From positions 1 to 64,000 of the forward strand of contig JAISEK010000127.1 in assembly GCA_031264145.1 (NCBI GenBank): 64,000 nucleotides of DNA, read 5' to 3'. Below the pieces are notes generated by a model, which worked only from the letters and a program-made list of their open reading frames with translations, had not been told where the DNA came from and ran no database searches. The number at the start of each line of letters is the position of its first letter. Position 1 is the stretch's first letter. A program made the position numbers and the translations under genes. Positions 43,466 through 51,614 of the stretch are shown here, one piece after another. This DNA is from Deltaproteobacteria bacterium (GTDB lineage: Bacteria; Desulfobacterota; Desulfarculia; Adiutricales; Adiutricaceae).

Positions 43466-43720
43466 TCAATCCGGCTGCGTCTCGGGATCCTGCCTGCCTT
43501 TGGCCTCGCGGAGCCGCTTCCGCGCCGACTTCTCCCGTCGCCTGGCGTCAATCTCGCGCAGCCAGGCCTTGACCGGGGCCTTCCACGGCTCGCTCCTGCT
43601 AGGGATGTTCTTGATGAGGTTCCGGGGGTTCAGGCCTAGCCGTCTCGCCAAGGCCAGGTCATCCTCGTTGAGGCGGCACTTGCGCTTTGCCTCCTGCCAA
43701 AGTTCCTCGCTGTGGGCCAA
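43466..43720 (-). CDS. Small conserved basic protein
   Basis: An 84-aa protein reading MAHSEELWQEAKRKCRLNEDDLALARRLGLNPRNLIKNIPSRSEPWKAPVKAWLREI and ending in a basic tail. The text WQEAK...L..EDL.LA..LGLNP..LIKNIP....WKAPVK looks like a known conserved short protein of unknown function. The TTG start is supported by GAGGAG eight bases upstream; the ORF track only shows a longer out-of-context ORF. The strongly basic C-terminus suggests nucleic-acid contact. It follows the uncharacterised gene at 43821 on the same strand. Confidence 0.72.
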   Translation of the reverse strand: MAHSEELWQEAKRKCRLNEDDLALARRLGLNPRNLIKNIPSRSEPWKAPVKAWLREIDARRREKSARKRLREAKGRQDPETQPD

Positions 43721-43820
43721 TAGTCTTACTCCTCGCGGCGAGTCCGGCCAGGACTGCGGTGCCCGGCCGCACTGTGGCGCAAATGGGATAACCCCTGTCG
43801 GGGACGGCCTGCAAAGGCTC

Positions 43821-44630
43821 TCAGGGAGCCTCGTCCCCGGCTGGCCCGCCGTCCCCCGGCGTCCTTTTCCGCGGGGCCGACGGTTTCCCGAATGGCCGCA
43901 TCCTGGCAATACCGTCCACCCGGCGGACGAAGGTGAACCCGGCCAGCCTGGCCAGTCCGGCCCCCGGTCCCCTGACGGGCATGAACGAGCGGCCGTCGAC
44001 GTCGACGGCGTACCCGTCGATGGCCTCGAATCCCTGGTCGGCGGCAAAGGACCTGAACTGGGCTAGCGGGAACCTGTCGTCGCGGCCGGGCATCAGATCG
44101 ATGGCCACCTCGTGGCAAGTGCCGTCCAGATCCAGGCCGGGCCCGAGCTTTTCCTCCGGCTCCTCGACCCTGACGATCTCGACCGAGTTCGCCTGCCACA
44201 GGGCCTGGAGGCCCAGGCCGCCGACCAGCGCCTCCGCGCCGTCCAGGCTGGCCGCGTCGATGGCCCCGCTGACCGCGAGGAATTCCCTGGAGGCGCCGCC
44301 TGGGCCGGCCGCCCTGGGGATCCTTTCCAGGAGCCGGCTGCCCAGCCGGTTCAGCCCCAGATCCTTGAAAAGGGTCTCGGGGAAGAGGCCGGGGAACGGG
44401 CACTCCCTGGGCAGGACGACCTCCAGCAGGGCCAGATTGCCTGGACAGGCCCCTGGCGGCAGGGTCAGTATCCTGGCCCTGGCCGCCAGGAGGTCCCCCC
44501 TGAGGATGCCTCTCGGCCGCTCGGGGTCGAAGTCAGGGCCAGGGGCTGGCGGGAAATCGGGGGTGATTTCCTCTGTCTCGGGCAGCAGGGTGGCCTGGCC
44601 AACGATGATGTCGCCTATCTTGTCGTCCAT
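43821..44630 (-). CDS. Uncharacterised cytoplasmic protein
   Basis: I do not recognise a family. The product (269 aa) begins MDDKIGDIIVGQATLL with GAGGAG seven bases upstream, so the start is well supported; the 108 extra residues in the ORF track belong to the next gene's shadow. Notable segments are LALLEVVLPRECPFPGLFPETLFKDLGLNRLGSRLLERIP and the C-terminal AVDVDGRSFMPVRGPGAGLARLAGFTFVRRVDGIARMRPF. No signal peptide, membrane span or P-loop is visible. It lies between a DUF1703 protein and the small conserved gene. Confidence 0.65.
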   Translation of the reverse strand: MDDKIGDIIVGQATLLPETEEITPDFPPAPGPDFDPERPRGILRGDLLAARARILTLPPGACPGNLALLEVVLPRECPFPGLFPETLFKDLGLNRLGSRLLERIPRAAGPGGASREFLAVSGAIDAASLDGAEALVGGLGLQALWQANSVEIVRVEEPEEKLGPGLDLDGTCHEVAIDLMPGRDDRFPLAQFRSFAADQGFEAIDGYAVDVDGRSFMPVRGPGAGLARLAGFTFVRRVDGIARMRPFGKPSAPRKRTPGDGGPAGDEAP

Positions 44631-44697
44631 GGGCTCCTCGGGGAGGATGGGGGAAAACGTGTCCCGGCTGTCCCCGGGCAGGCGCGGCCAGGAGGCG

Positions 44698-46380
44698 TCA
44701 CGTCCCTTGACGGTGCCTGGGGGATGGCCTGGCGGGCGGGGCCCATAGCCCCGAGACCGGCCGCCCGAAGGAAAGCTTGACCTGGTCGCGGCCGTAGATG
44801 GCCAGGCCGACAGGGAAAATCTCCTTGGCCTTGGCCAAGAACGGGCCAATGTAGCCCCGTCCCCTAATCTGTTCCAGAGCCTCCTCGACCGCTCCCAGCT
44901 GAAGCCGCCCCATCTCGCCGGGATCGAGGTCGGCCTTGCTCGTCCTTGGGACATACTTCAGCTCGATGACCGCGTAGACCTTGCCGGGCAACGAAAGGAC
45001 CAAATCCGAACGGCCTTCGGCCGAGTTCGACTCCGAGGCCACGTCAAGATTCATGGAGAAAAGGAGGCCATGGATGGCCCCGTGGTAGAATGCCTCCGAT
45101 GGCTGGTGAAGAAGGCTTGGGATTGAGGAGAGCAGTGAGTGGATGCAGGTCTCAAGCCACTCGGCGTCCCGATCCCGGAAGGCTTTGTTGAGTTTATTGG
45201 CCAAGTCCTTGTGCTCGGTGTTTTTGAAGCAAAAAAAATCTTTTTTTAGAGCTAAATTATAAGCTTTTCTGACTTCTTTGTTTGGCAATTTAAAATGGAA
45301 AGTTTTTTCATCGCCGTCATTGGTCACTTTGTCTATCGTGATGTAGCCGGTTTGGAATAACATGGGAGCGACATTTATATTGACGATATCAAGTTGCCTG
45401 AGCAGGGACTCGTCGTGCCCCGTCAACAGGACGTTCAGGAATTCCGATGGTTGCCTGTTCATCAGCTGCGACAAAAAAGTTGACGGTCCTGAGTCAAGCC
45501 AATAATTGTCAAATTTGCAGTAAGTGAAAAAGTTGATGATGGAAAACGGGTTCAGAACCTGCCGCCTGCCGCCAAAGTTGTACCCATCATACCAGTCAAT
45601 GATCATTTTGCGCAAACCGGCCACCGTCTTGGGCTGGTCATTGGAATCTCCCGATAGGTTCATGAGAGTTTCCTTGTAGCGGTCCGCGAAAAGCCGGTCA
45701 ACGTCAGCCATGGTGAAGCCGCAGATTTCGGCAAAGGCGCGGTCCAGGGACAGGTCGACGAGGTTGCTGACGCTTTGGCCCATGGCTTTTCTGGCCAGCT
45801 GGGAGATTCCGGTGACGAAGGAGAACTGGATGGCGCTGTCGACGTCCTTCAGGGAGCGGTAGAACCCGTGGAGTACCTCGAGATTGGCCTGGGCCTGGGC
45901 CGGTTGGGTGATTTTGTCCAAAATTGGGGCGTCATATTCATCAATAAGTATGACTACTTTATTTTTATGTTTCTTGTGAAGTTCGTTGATCAAAGATTTT
46001 AAAGCGCTTCCTGGCGTGGTTGTGTTAATTTTGATATTTTCAGAGTTAGAAATATAGCATAAATCATCAATAATAAGTTTTTTTAATATATTATGATCTG
46101 AAACATCATCATAGGCCATGCTAAGCTTAATAATAGGATATTTTATAAATTTATAGTCAGTAGAACCAATATAAAGATTATTAAAAAAGTTTTTATTGCC
46201 TAAAAAAACATGGTTCATGGTATCAAGTAATAGTGATTTGCCAAAACGGCGTGGGCGGCTTAAAAAATAAGTCTGTGGTTTTTTTAATAAATCGTATATA
46301 AATTTTGTCTTATCAGCATATATCATATTGTTATTAATTATTTTTTCAAAAGATTGGGTTATTGTTGTTAATTTTTTCAT
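44698..46380 (-). CDS. AAA-ATPase-like / DUF1703 (PD-(D/E)XK) protein
   Basis: A 560-aa protein. The N-terminal AAA-like domain starts SFEKIINNNMIYADKTKFIYDLL and has a P-loop variant RPRRFGKSLLLDTM and a Walker B VVILIDEYDAPI. The C-terminal DUF1703 part carries a nuclease-like motif (EGRSDLVLSLPGKVYAVIELKYV, the D...ExK pattern). The family is greatly expanded in gut and symbiotic bacteria; its biological role is not settled. The first 350 or so codons are AT-rich and the last 190 GC-rich, so the gene is a composition mosaic. The final 20 residues (PARPSPRHRQGT) read as extra tail. Confidence 0.88.
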   Translation of the reverse strand: MKKLTTITQSFEKIINNNMIYADKTKFIYDLLKKPQTYFLSRPRRFGKSLLLDTMNHVFLGNKNFFNNLYIGSTDYKFIKYPIIKLSMAYDDVSDHNILKKLIIDDLCYISNSENIKINTTTPGSALKSLINELHKKHKNKVVILIDEYDAPILDKITQPAQAQANLEVLHGFYRSLKDVDSAIQFSFVTGISQLARKAMGQSVSNLVDLSLDRAFAEICGFTMADVDRLFADRYKETLMNLSGDSNDQPKTVAGLRKMIIDWYDGYNFGGRRQVLNPFSIINFFTYCKFDNYWLDSGPSTFLSQLMNRQPSEFLNVLLTGHDESLLRQLDIVNINVAPMLFQTGYITIDKVTNDGDEKTFHFKLPNKEVRKAYNLALKKDFFCFKNTEHKDLANKLNKAFRDRDAEWLETCIHSLLSSIPSLLHQPSEAFYHGAIHGLLFSMNLDVASESNSAEGRSDLVLSLPGKVYAVIELKYVPRTSKADLDPGEMGRLQLGAVEEALEQIRGRGYIGPFLAKAKEIFPVGLAIYGRDQVKLSFGRPVSGLWAPPARPSPRHRQGT

Positions 46381-46832
46381 GATATTTGCCGGATTACAGA
46401 TAAAAAAATAAGTACAGACAGGATGGCTTTGCGCAACGTGACGGCCAACTTCCTTGGTTCTTCCTTATGTCCCCTCGAACGAGGGGAACCGGGGGCAAGC
46501 CCTGGGCCCGGGGTGTCTTCCCTCGGCGCCCAATCCATCAGGCAGCCAAAGCCAGGCAGGCTCGTGTGGGACAGCATACCATCGGGGGCCGGAAAATGAC
46601 AGGTTCCCCAGGCGTCCAGCGGCCATGTCCGGGACGGGGAGGCGGCGCCCTGGCCAGCGGCCCGATGAGGGGCCTGGGGACATGCCGCCGGGGACAAGGG
46701 GAGCGGGGTCGTCTTGCCTTGCTGGCGTCTTCTGGGGCGGGGAGGGGGAAATACTGGCCGGCTGGCTCTTCTCGCTGGCCCTGGCCGCCGTGGCCGGGCA
46801 GGGGGTTTTCGCGGGGCCCCTGGGAGCTGGGC
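46381..46832. other. GC-rich spacer without a supported gene
   Basis: The 450 bases between the DUF1703 gene and the first radical SAM gene show only shadow-type open frames. No promoter with good spacing, terminator or RNA gene was recognised. Confidence 0.5.
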
Positions 46833-47858
46833 TCAGAGCGCCCCCGACAGGGCGCATTCCCGGCAAGGGCCGGGGAGTCGGCCCCCGAGGTGCGCCGCCC
46901 GCAGGACGGAAAGCCCATCCGAGCCCCAGATGGACGCCACATCCAGGCTCGCGGCCGAGAGGCCCAGGAGGCCCTGGCCGTACCAGCTGCAGCAGGGCCA
47001 GGCCAGTCCCAGGTGGTCCAGGCCGAGCCGCTGCCAGGGCTGGGGGCAGACTGCCTGGCCGGGATTTGGGCCCGCCGGAGGGGGGCCTGTTGGTGGGGAA
47101 GGCTTTTCCAGCCTCGAGCCAGGGAACCAGATGGGCCGCTGGATGGCGACCATGTCGGCGGCCTGGCCCCAGCGCGCCAGAAAGAGGGGGAGCTGGCCCC
47201 GGTTGCCGGGCAGCTCCAGGAAGCTCAGGCGCAGGAGCGGCCACGTGAGGCCCCTGGCCGCCCGGCGCTCTAGAAAGAGGTCGATGGCCCCGGTTACCCG
47301 GGAAAACGACCCGCCCTGGCGGATCCCCTGGTAGGTCGCCCCGTCGGCGGCGTCGAGGGAGATTTCCAGGCGCGTCAGGCCGCTGTCGAGGATCTGGTCG
47401 ATGGCCGGCCCGTCCAGGGCCTGGCCGTTGGTCCCCAGGCGGATGTCCATGATCCCGGCCCGGTCGGCCAGGGAGGCGTAGCGGGCGGCCGCGGGGTTCA
47501 GCAGGGGCTCGCTGGCCAGGCCCAGGGTCAGGGCCGGCAGGGCCCGCTCGCGGGCCTGGGCCATAAGGCCCAGGAACAGGCCCTCGTCCATGGGCTCGTA
47601 GCGGCGGGCCGCCGGCCTGGAGGGGAGGGGGCACATCAGGCAGGAAAGCTGGCAGCCGGAGTTGATGGCCAGATCGAGGCTCAGGGGAAAGGGGCCGGGA
47701 TCCTGGCGCAGCGAGGCCCGGTCCCAGGCCGCCCGGTAGTCCAGGAAGCGCCGCCCGAAGCGGCCGGCGAGCAGATCGTGGTAGCGGCCTCGGTTCTCGA
47801 AGAGGCTGGCCTGGCCGCCGGGGGAACCGTGGACCAGGGCCAGGGGGCCTGGGCTCAT
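46833..47858 (-). CDS. Radical SAM/SPASM-type protein
   Basis: A 341-aa enzyme with the radical SAM cluster motif CQLSCLMC (CxxxCxxC) near residue 69, followed by radical SAM barrel features (LGTNGQAL, RLEISLDAADGATYQGIRQGGSF). The C-terminal region has a SPASM-like set of cysteines (CPQPWQRLGLDHLG..PCCSWYG...CREC), which hold auxiliary iron-sulfur clusters. Such enzymes modify peptides or sugars. The ATG overlaps the stop of the LytR_C gene (ATGA), so the two are co-translated. The substrate cannot be read. Confidence 0.85.
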   Translation of the reverse strand: MSPGPLALVHGSPGGQASLFENRGRYHDLLAGRFGRRFLDYRAAWDRASLRQDPGPFPLSLDLAINSGCQLSCLMCPLPSRPAARRYEPMDEGLFLGLMAQARERALPALTLGLASEPLLNPAAARYASLADRAGIMDIRLGTNGQALDGPAIDQILDSGLTRLEISLDAADGATYQGIRQGGSFSRVTGAIDLFLERRAARGLTWPLLRLSFLELPGNRGQLPLFLARWGQAADMVAIQRPIWFPGSRLEKPSPPTGPPPAGPNPGQAVCPQPWQRLGLDHLGLAWPCCSWYGQGLLGLSAASLDVASIWGSDGLSVLRAAHLGGRLPGPCRECALSGAL

Positions 47859-49339
47859 CTGATTATGACCACGGCGTCGGCGGGGAGGGGCTCCTGGCTG
47901 GCGACCAGCTGCCTGGTCCCGGGGAGGCGGCGGGCCAGGGCCCTGGCCTGGGCCTGGCGGCCGGCAGCGAAGGCGATGACGGTCTGGCCGGCGTTCCCGC
48001 TGGGCTGGCGGTCGGAGACGGACACGATCCTGTAGCCTATCTGGCTCAGGACAGCCCGATAGTCCTCGCCGACCTGGGGCCGCCCGGTCTCGTTGACCAG
48101 GGCCAGGCTCAGGCTGGGCCTGGCCGGGGCGGGCGCCTGGGCCTGGCTGGGGCCGCTGGCCTTACGGCTGCCCTGCCCTTGGCCTTTGGCGGCCTGGCCC
48201 GTGGCCGCGGTCCTCCTGCCCTCGGCCTTTTTGCCCGGCTGGCCTCTGGCTGGCCTGCCCGTCGCGTCCTGGCCCGGCGAGGTGTCCAGGATGGCCGCCG
48301 AGCCCACCTTGGGCCGCATGCCGTGCTCGGCCAGGAGGGCGCCGGCCCTGGCTATGGCCAGGCTCTCGCCAGGCTCGGCCGGGCCGGCAACCTCCACTGA
48401 CGGTGGCGGCAGGGCCACTGCCGTCTGGGCGGCCGGGGGCGGCGGGGGGGACAGTGGCTCCCTCACGGAGGCGGGGGTGGCCGGAGGCGGGGACAGGGGG
48501 GCGTTGGCCGAGGCGGTGTTGGCCGGCGGTGGGGCCAAGACCCCGTTGGCCGTGGGTGAGGACGCCAAGGGCTCGGCCGGTTCCGGGGTCGGGGGAAGGA
48601 GATCCTGGAAGAGCTGTCTCACGGCCGCCCGCTCCTCGCTCTCGGCGGGCATGGCCGGCGGGGCGGCGGCGTCAGGCCCTGAGGCTGCCGAGTCCTGGGC
48701 CACGTCGGCCAGGGGGGCGTCCGGCAGGGAGTTGCGGGGCCGGTCGAACTGGCCCACCTCCATCTGCTGCCAGCGGCCCTGGCTGGGGTCAAAATCCGGC
48801 AGCGGCCCGCTGGCTGAGGGAGTGCCCGAGGACTCCCGCGACTCGCGGCGCCAGGGCGGGGGAGGAGGGGCCACCACCTGGCCCCGCAGGTCCGGGGAGG
48901 CTGGCGCGGCCAGGGCGTCCGGGGAGGCCTGGGCGGCGGGATCGGCCGCGTCGGCCCCGATGTCCATGGAATCCGGCGGGAAGGCCGGGCCACCGTCGCT
49001 CAGGTCCTCGAAGGGATCGTCGAGGATCCCCTCGTCTGATTCATCCAGCGGGTCGGCGGCGGCCTGGGGCGTGGGAGCCAGCTCGTAGGGCGAGGACTGG
49101 CCGGCGGCAGCTCCCAGGCTGGACGGGGCCGGGAGGGTCCCTGGACCCTCGGCGGGCGGCGGGGGCGGCGCGGCCAGGGGCGGCGGCTGTGGCAGGGCAG
49201 ACGGGCTGCTGGCCGCCCCGTCATCCTCGGAGTAGAGGGAGGTCAGATCGCTGTCGTCCTGGGCCGCCAGGGGCCTGGGCGCAAGGACGGCCAGGAGCAG
49301 GATGGCCAGGGCCATGATTTTTGTCGGGAGTTTCGGCAT
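47855..49339 (-). CDS. Exported proline-rich protein with C-terminal LytR_C-type domain
   Basis: A 494-aa protein with a signal peptide (PTKIMALAILLLAVLAPRPLAAQ). A very long Pro/Ala/Ser-rich, probably disordered region follows, and the last 85 residues resemble the LytR_C domain (LSLALVNETGRPQVGEDYRAVLSQIGYRIVSVSD...GQTVIAFAAGRQAQARALARRLPG). LytR_C domains occur in cell-wall proteins. The start MPKLPTK has GGGGGA upstream; the listed ORF adds 28 residues without a site. The radical SAM gene overlaps its stop, which makes this protein a candidate substrate or partner. Confidence 0.72.
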   Translation of the reverse strand: MPKLPTKIMALAILLLAVLAPRPLAAQDDSDLTSLYSEDDGAASSPSALPQPPPLAAPPPPPAEGPGTLPAPSSLGAAAGQSSPYELAPTPQAAADPLDESDEGILDDPFEDLSDGGPAFPPDSMDIGADAADPAAQASPDALAAPASPDLRGQVVAPPPPPWRRESRESSGTPSASGPLPDFDPSQGRWQQMEVGQFDRPRNSLPDAPLADVAQDSAASGPDAAAPPAMPAESEERAAVRQLFQDLLPPTPEPAEPLASSPTANGVLAPPPANTASANAPLSPPPATPASVREPLSPPPPPAAQTAVALPPPSVEVAGPAEPGESLAIARAGALLAEHGMRPKVGSAAILDTSPGQDATGRPARGQPGKKAEGRRTAATGQAAKGQGQGSRKASGPSQAQAPAPARPSLSLALVNETGRPQVGEDYRAVLSQIGYRIVSVSDRQPSGNAGQTVIAFAAGRQAQARALARRLPGTRQLVASQEPLPADAVVIIR

Positions 49340-49474
49340 CTGGTCCCCCGGTCCGGCCACGAAGGCGCCTTCGGCCGGCCGCTGCCAGGGCGCCGGCCGG
49401 AGGTCACTGGAGTCTTGGCCCATTTCGGCCAGGGAGTATTTCGCCCCGGCCAGTCGCTATCCGACGGCCAACCG

Positions 49475-49873
49475 CTACAGCAACATGATGAGCGAGTCGA
49501 CGTCGACCACGGTGCCGTCCCAGTCCTTGTCGATTTCGCCGCTGATCTCGATGGTGTCCTCTGGGGTCACGTTGAGGCCTTGCCACCTGTGGTGGTCGAT
49601 GTCGATGGCAATCTCCCCGGAAGAGTCCCTGAAAAGGTATTTATCGCCGCCTAGGTGGCGGACTATGTTGCCCCTCAGGGTGACCGGGGAGTCATCCCGC
49701 AGCCGGAGGGCCTGCCGGACGGTGGACGGCTCGATCCCTGGGCCGGAGAAGCCGCCTCCCGCCTGGCCCGCCGTGGGCTGCCCCTGGAAGCCGTCCTGGG
49801 CTGAGGCCGCCGCGTAAGGCCAAAAAAAGAGCGCGAAGGCCAGGAGCAAGGCTGAAATGATTGGATTTCTCAT
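49475..49873 (-). CDS. YgiW/YdeI-type OB-fold exported protein
   Basis: A 132-aa protein with a signal peptide (LLLAFALFFWPYAAASAQ). An OB-fold with the family pattern follows: TVRQALRLRDDSPVTLRGNIVRHLGGDKYLFRDSSGEIAIDIDHHRWQGLNVTPEDTIEISGEIDKDWDGTVVDVDSL. Family members (bacterial OB-fold, BOF) are periplasmic and linked to stress tolerance. The ATG is preceded by GAGGAC. It stands just upstream of the LytR_C gene on the same strand. Confidence 0.9.
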   Translation of the reverse strand: MRNPIISALLLAFALFFWPYAAASAQDGFQGQPTAGQAGGGFSGPGIEPSTVRQALRLRDDSPVTLRGNIVRHLGGDKYLFRDSSGEIAIDIDHHRWQGLNVTPEDTIEISGEIDKDWDGTVVDVDSLIMLL

Positions 49874-50892
49874 GTTGGTTGTCCTCAGTTTAAGGGCCGT
49901 CGGGCCGTCCCTCGGTCAAAGCTGGTGATAACGCAAGATTCGGGCCGTCTTTTCCTGGCCGCCGGCGGGCAGGACCGGCCATGGGCCGTGGAAGAGAATC
50001 ATTTTCGGCGACTTAAGGGGGGCCAATGGGCACGGTGCCAAAAATGAAACGAGATGGACTGACAAAAAATTAATAATTTCTGATATTTATATAATATATA
50101 TGGCTAATATTAATGATTATACGTTATATATCTTGATAATTGTTTAATCAATGCAGTAAATGTGAAATAAAAATTATAAATTAAGGCAAATAAAATATTT
50201 AATAGCCAAATTTATGTTTTTATATTTAATGAGTTTAAGATGGGAATCTGGCTTCCCTGGACATCCTTTTTGGCGAGAGGTGATGGGGAACCAGCCGGCA
50301 GAACCCTGTCTGGCCGTTGAAAAACGTGGCCCCAACAAACCCCCCTGATAGCCTCGCTTTCCATGGCCAAGAGCGCGGTTTGGATCTAGTTTTGGCGCTC
50401 GCCCCTGAAGAGGGGGGTGAACTTGCCAAGCTTCTTTCCCATTTGGTTCCCCGAGGTCGACTTCCGGGGCGACTTTGGGAGAAACGGAGCAATGGGTGAT
50501 ATCAGAGAGCCGGGTGGTCCTTGCCTGGAGTCTTTTATGGGCAGGCCTTTACCCGCGGCGGTCAGTTCCATGGCGCCGCCAGCCTTGGTGTCATGGCCGG
50601 CGGCCAGACCATATGCGGTATCCAGGAGCCAAGGCTGTTGCCTCGGTCACATATATTGAGCAGCGTGGCGCTCCCCCCAATAGTACAATTATGCATATCG
50701 CGGGAGTTCATGCCAAGTTCAAAAAGTTGGCGGGCGGTTTTATTTGAGCTGGTCGCAATCATGGCCGTTTTTGGACGCCATTATGCTGGTGATGGAATTG
50801 GGGATGATTGGGTTGCCTCTAATTCGAGTCGCCATGGCCCATCAAGCCTGGGTGACATGCGTGGCCGGGCACCCAGCGAGCATGGCCCTGAA
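49874..50892. other. Mixed spacer, AT-rich core (about 50060-50240), no supported gene
   Basis: A block near 50060-50240 is nearly all A and T. The rest is GC-rich. Three short minus-strand frames (50235-50492, 50386-50571, 50562-50762) follow one another in different phases and could be the remains of a decayed gene, but no motif is recognised. Confidence 0.45.
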
Positions 50893-51357
50893 TCACATTC
50901 CCTTGAATGGCCTCTGGGCGGCGCCGGTGGCCAGAATTTGCCCGTCGGGCCCGACGGCGGTGATCTTGAACACGTAGTCGTGGGTCGAATTTCGGGGAGG
51001 ATATGGGCCTTTGTATCTTCTTGTCAGGGCCCCGGCCGGGATAGTCGCCTCGCCCTGGAGCTCATAGACGCCGCCGCCATGCCTAAAGTTAGGCTTATTG
51101 AGGTCGCTGAGCTCGGCCTCGAGTCTGGCGGTGCCGTCAGGGATGCCCTTGACCATGATCGCCGGGCTTGGGCCCCTGGGGCCCCTGTTCCCTGGCCCGA
51201 ACTCGAAAGACACCTCCAGCGCCGGGTTCTCGGCCGCGGCAAGCCCCGAGGGATGGCCTAGGAGTATGGCGGGGCCGAGGATGGCAAGGATGGCGGCCAT
51301 GGACAGAAGGAGTCCGGGCGCTGGCCGGACGGCTTTGGGAGGAACCCTGTCTGGCAT
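50893..51357 (-). CDS. Exported PEBP-like (YbhB/YbcL-type) protein
   Basis: A 154-aa protein with a signal peptide (GLLLSMAAILAILGPAILLGHPSGLAAA). The mature part has a PEBP-like pattern: SPAIMVKGIPDGTARLEAELSDLN, then YKGPYPPRNSTHDYVFKITAVGPDGQILATG. The usual PEBP anion-site residues (DP and the GxxHW region) are not clear, so this may be a divergent member. The chosen ATG has a perfect AGGAGG upstream; the 46 extra residues in the listed ORF are not needed. It stands alone. Confidence 0.68.
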   Translation of the reverse strand: MPDRVPPKAVRPAPGLLLSMAAILAILGPAILLGHPSGLAAAENPALEVSFEFGPGNRGPRGPSPAIMVKGIPDGTARLEAELSDLNKPNFRHGGGVYELQGEATIPAGALTRRYKGPYPPRNSTHDYVFKITAVGPDGQILATGAAQRPFKGM

Positions 51358-51614
51358 GTGAAAACCTCCTGTAAGATGAGAGAGTAGAGTGGATGCGCCC
51401 AACAGAAGCGGGAATGATAGGCCGTGGCCTATCAACCGAGACAAGAAAGGCTGTCCAATAAGATTGGCCCGAGGTCTCTTCACCGGCCAAAACAAGGAAA
51501 AACAAAGCCCCAGCGTCCTGTCAAGCGGCCAATTGCGCCCTGCGATGGCTCATTCTGGCACCCCCGCTCGCGGTTCCAGACGCGTCAACTCATAGTTGGC
51601 CGCTCGACACGATC

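Noticed and set aside
48093-49317. Plus-strand ORFs of 300+ aa opposite the LytR_C gene
   Set aside because: Shadows of a Pro/Ala-rich GC-rich gene; no family motif or start signal.
50235-50762. Three short minus-strand ORFs in series
   Set aside because: Different phases, no motif, no ribosome-binding sites; possibly a decayed gene but not supportable.
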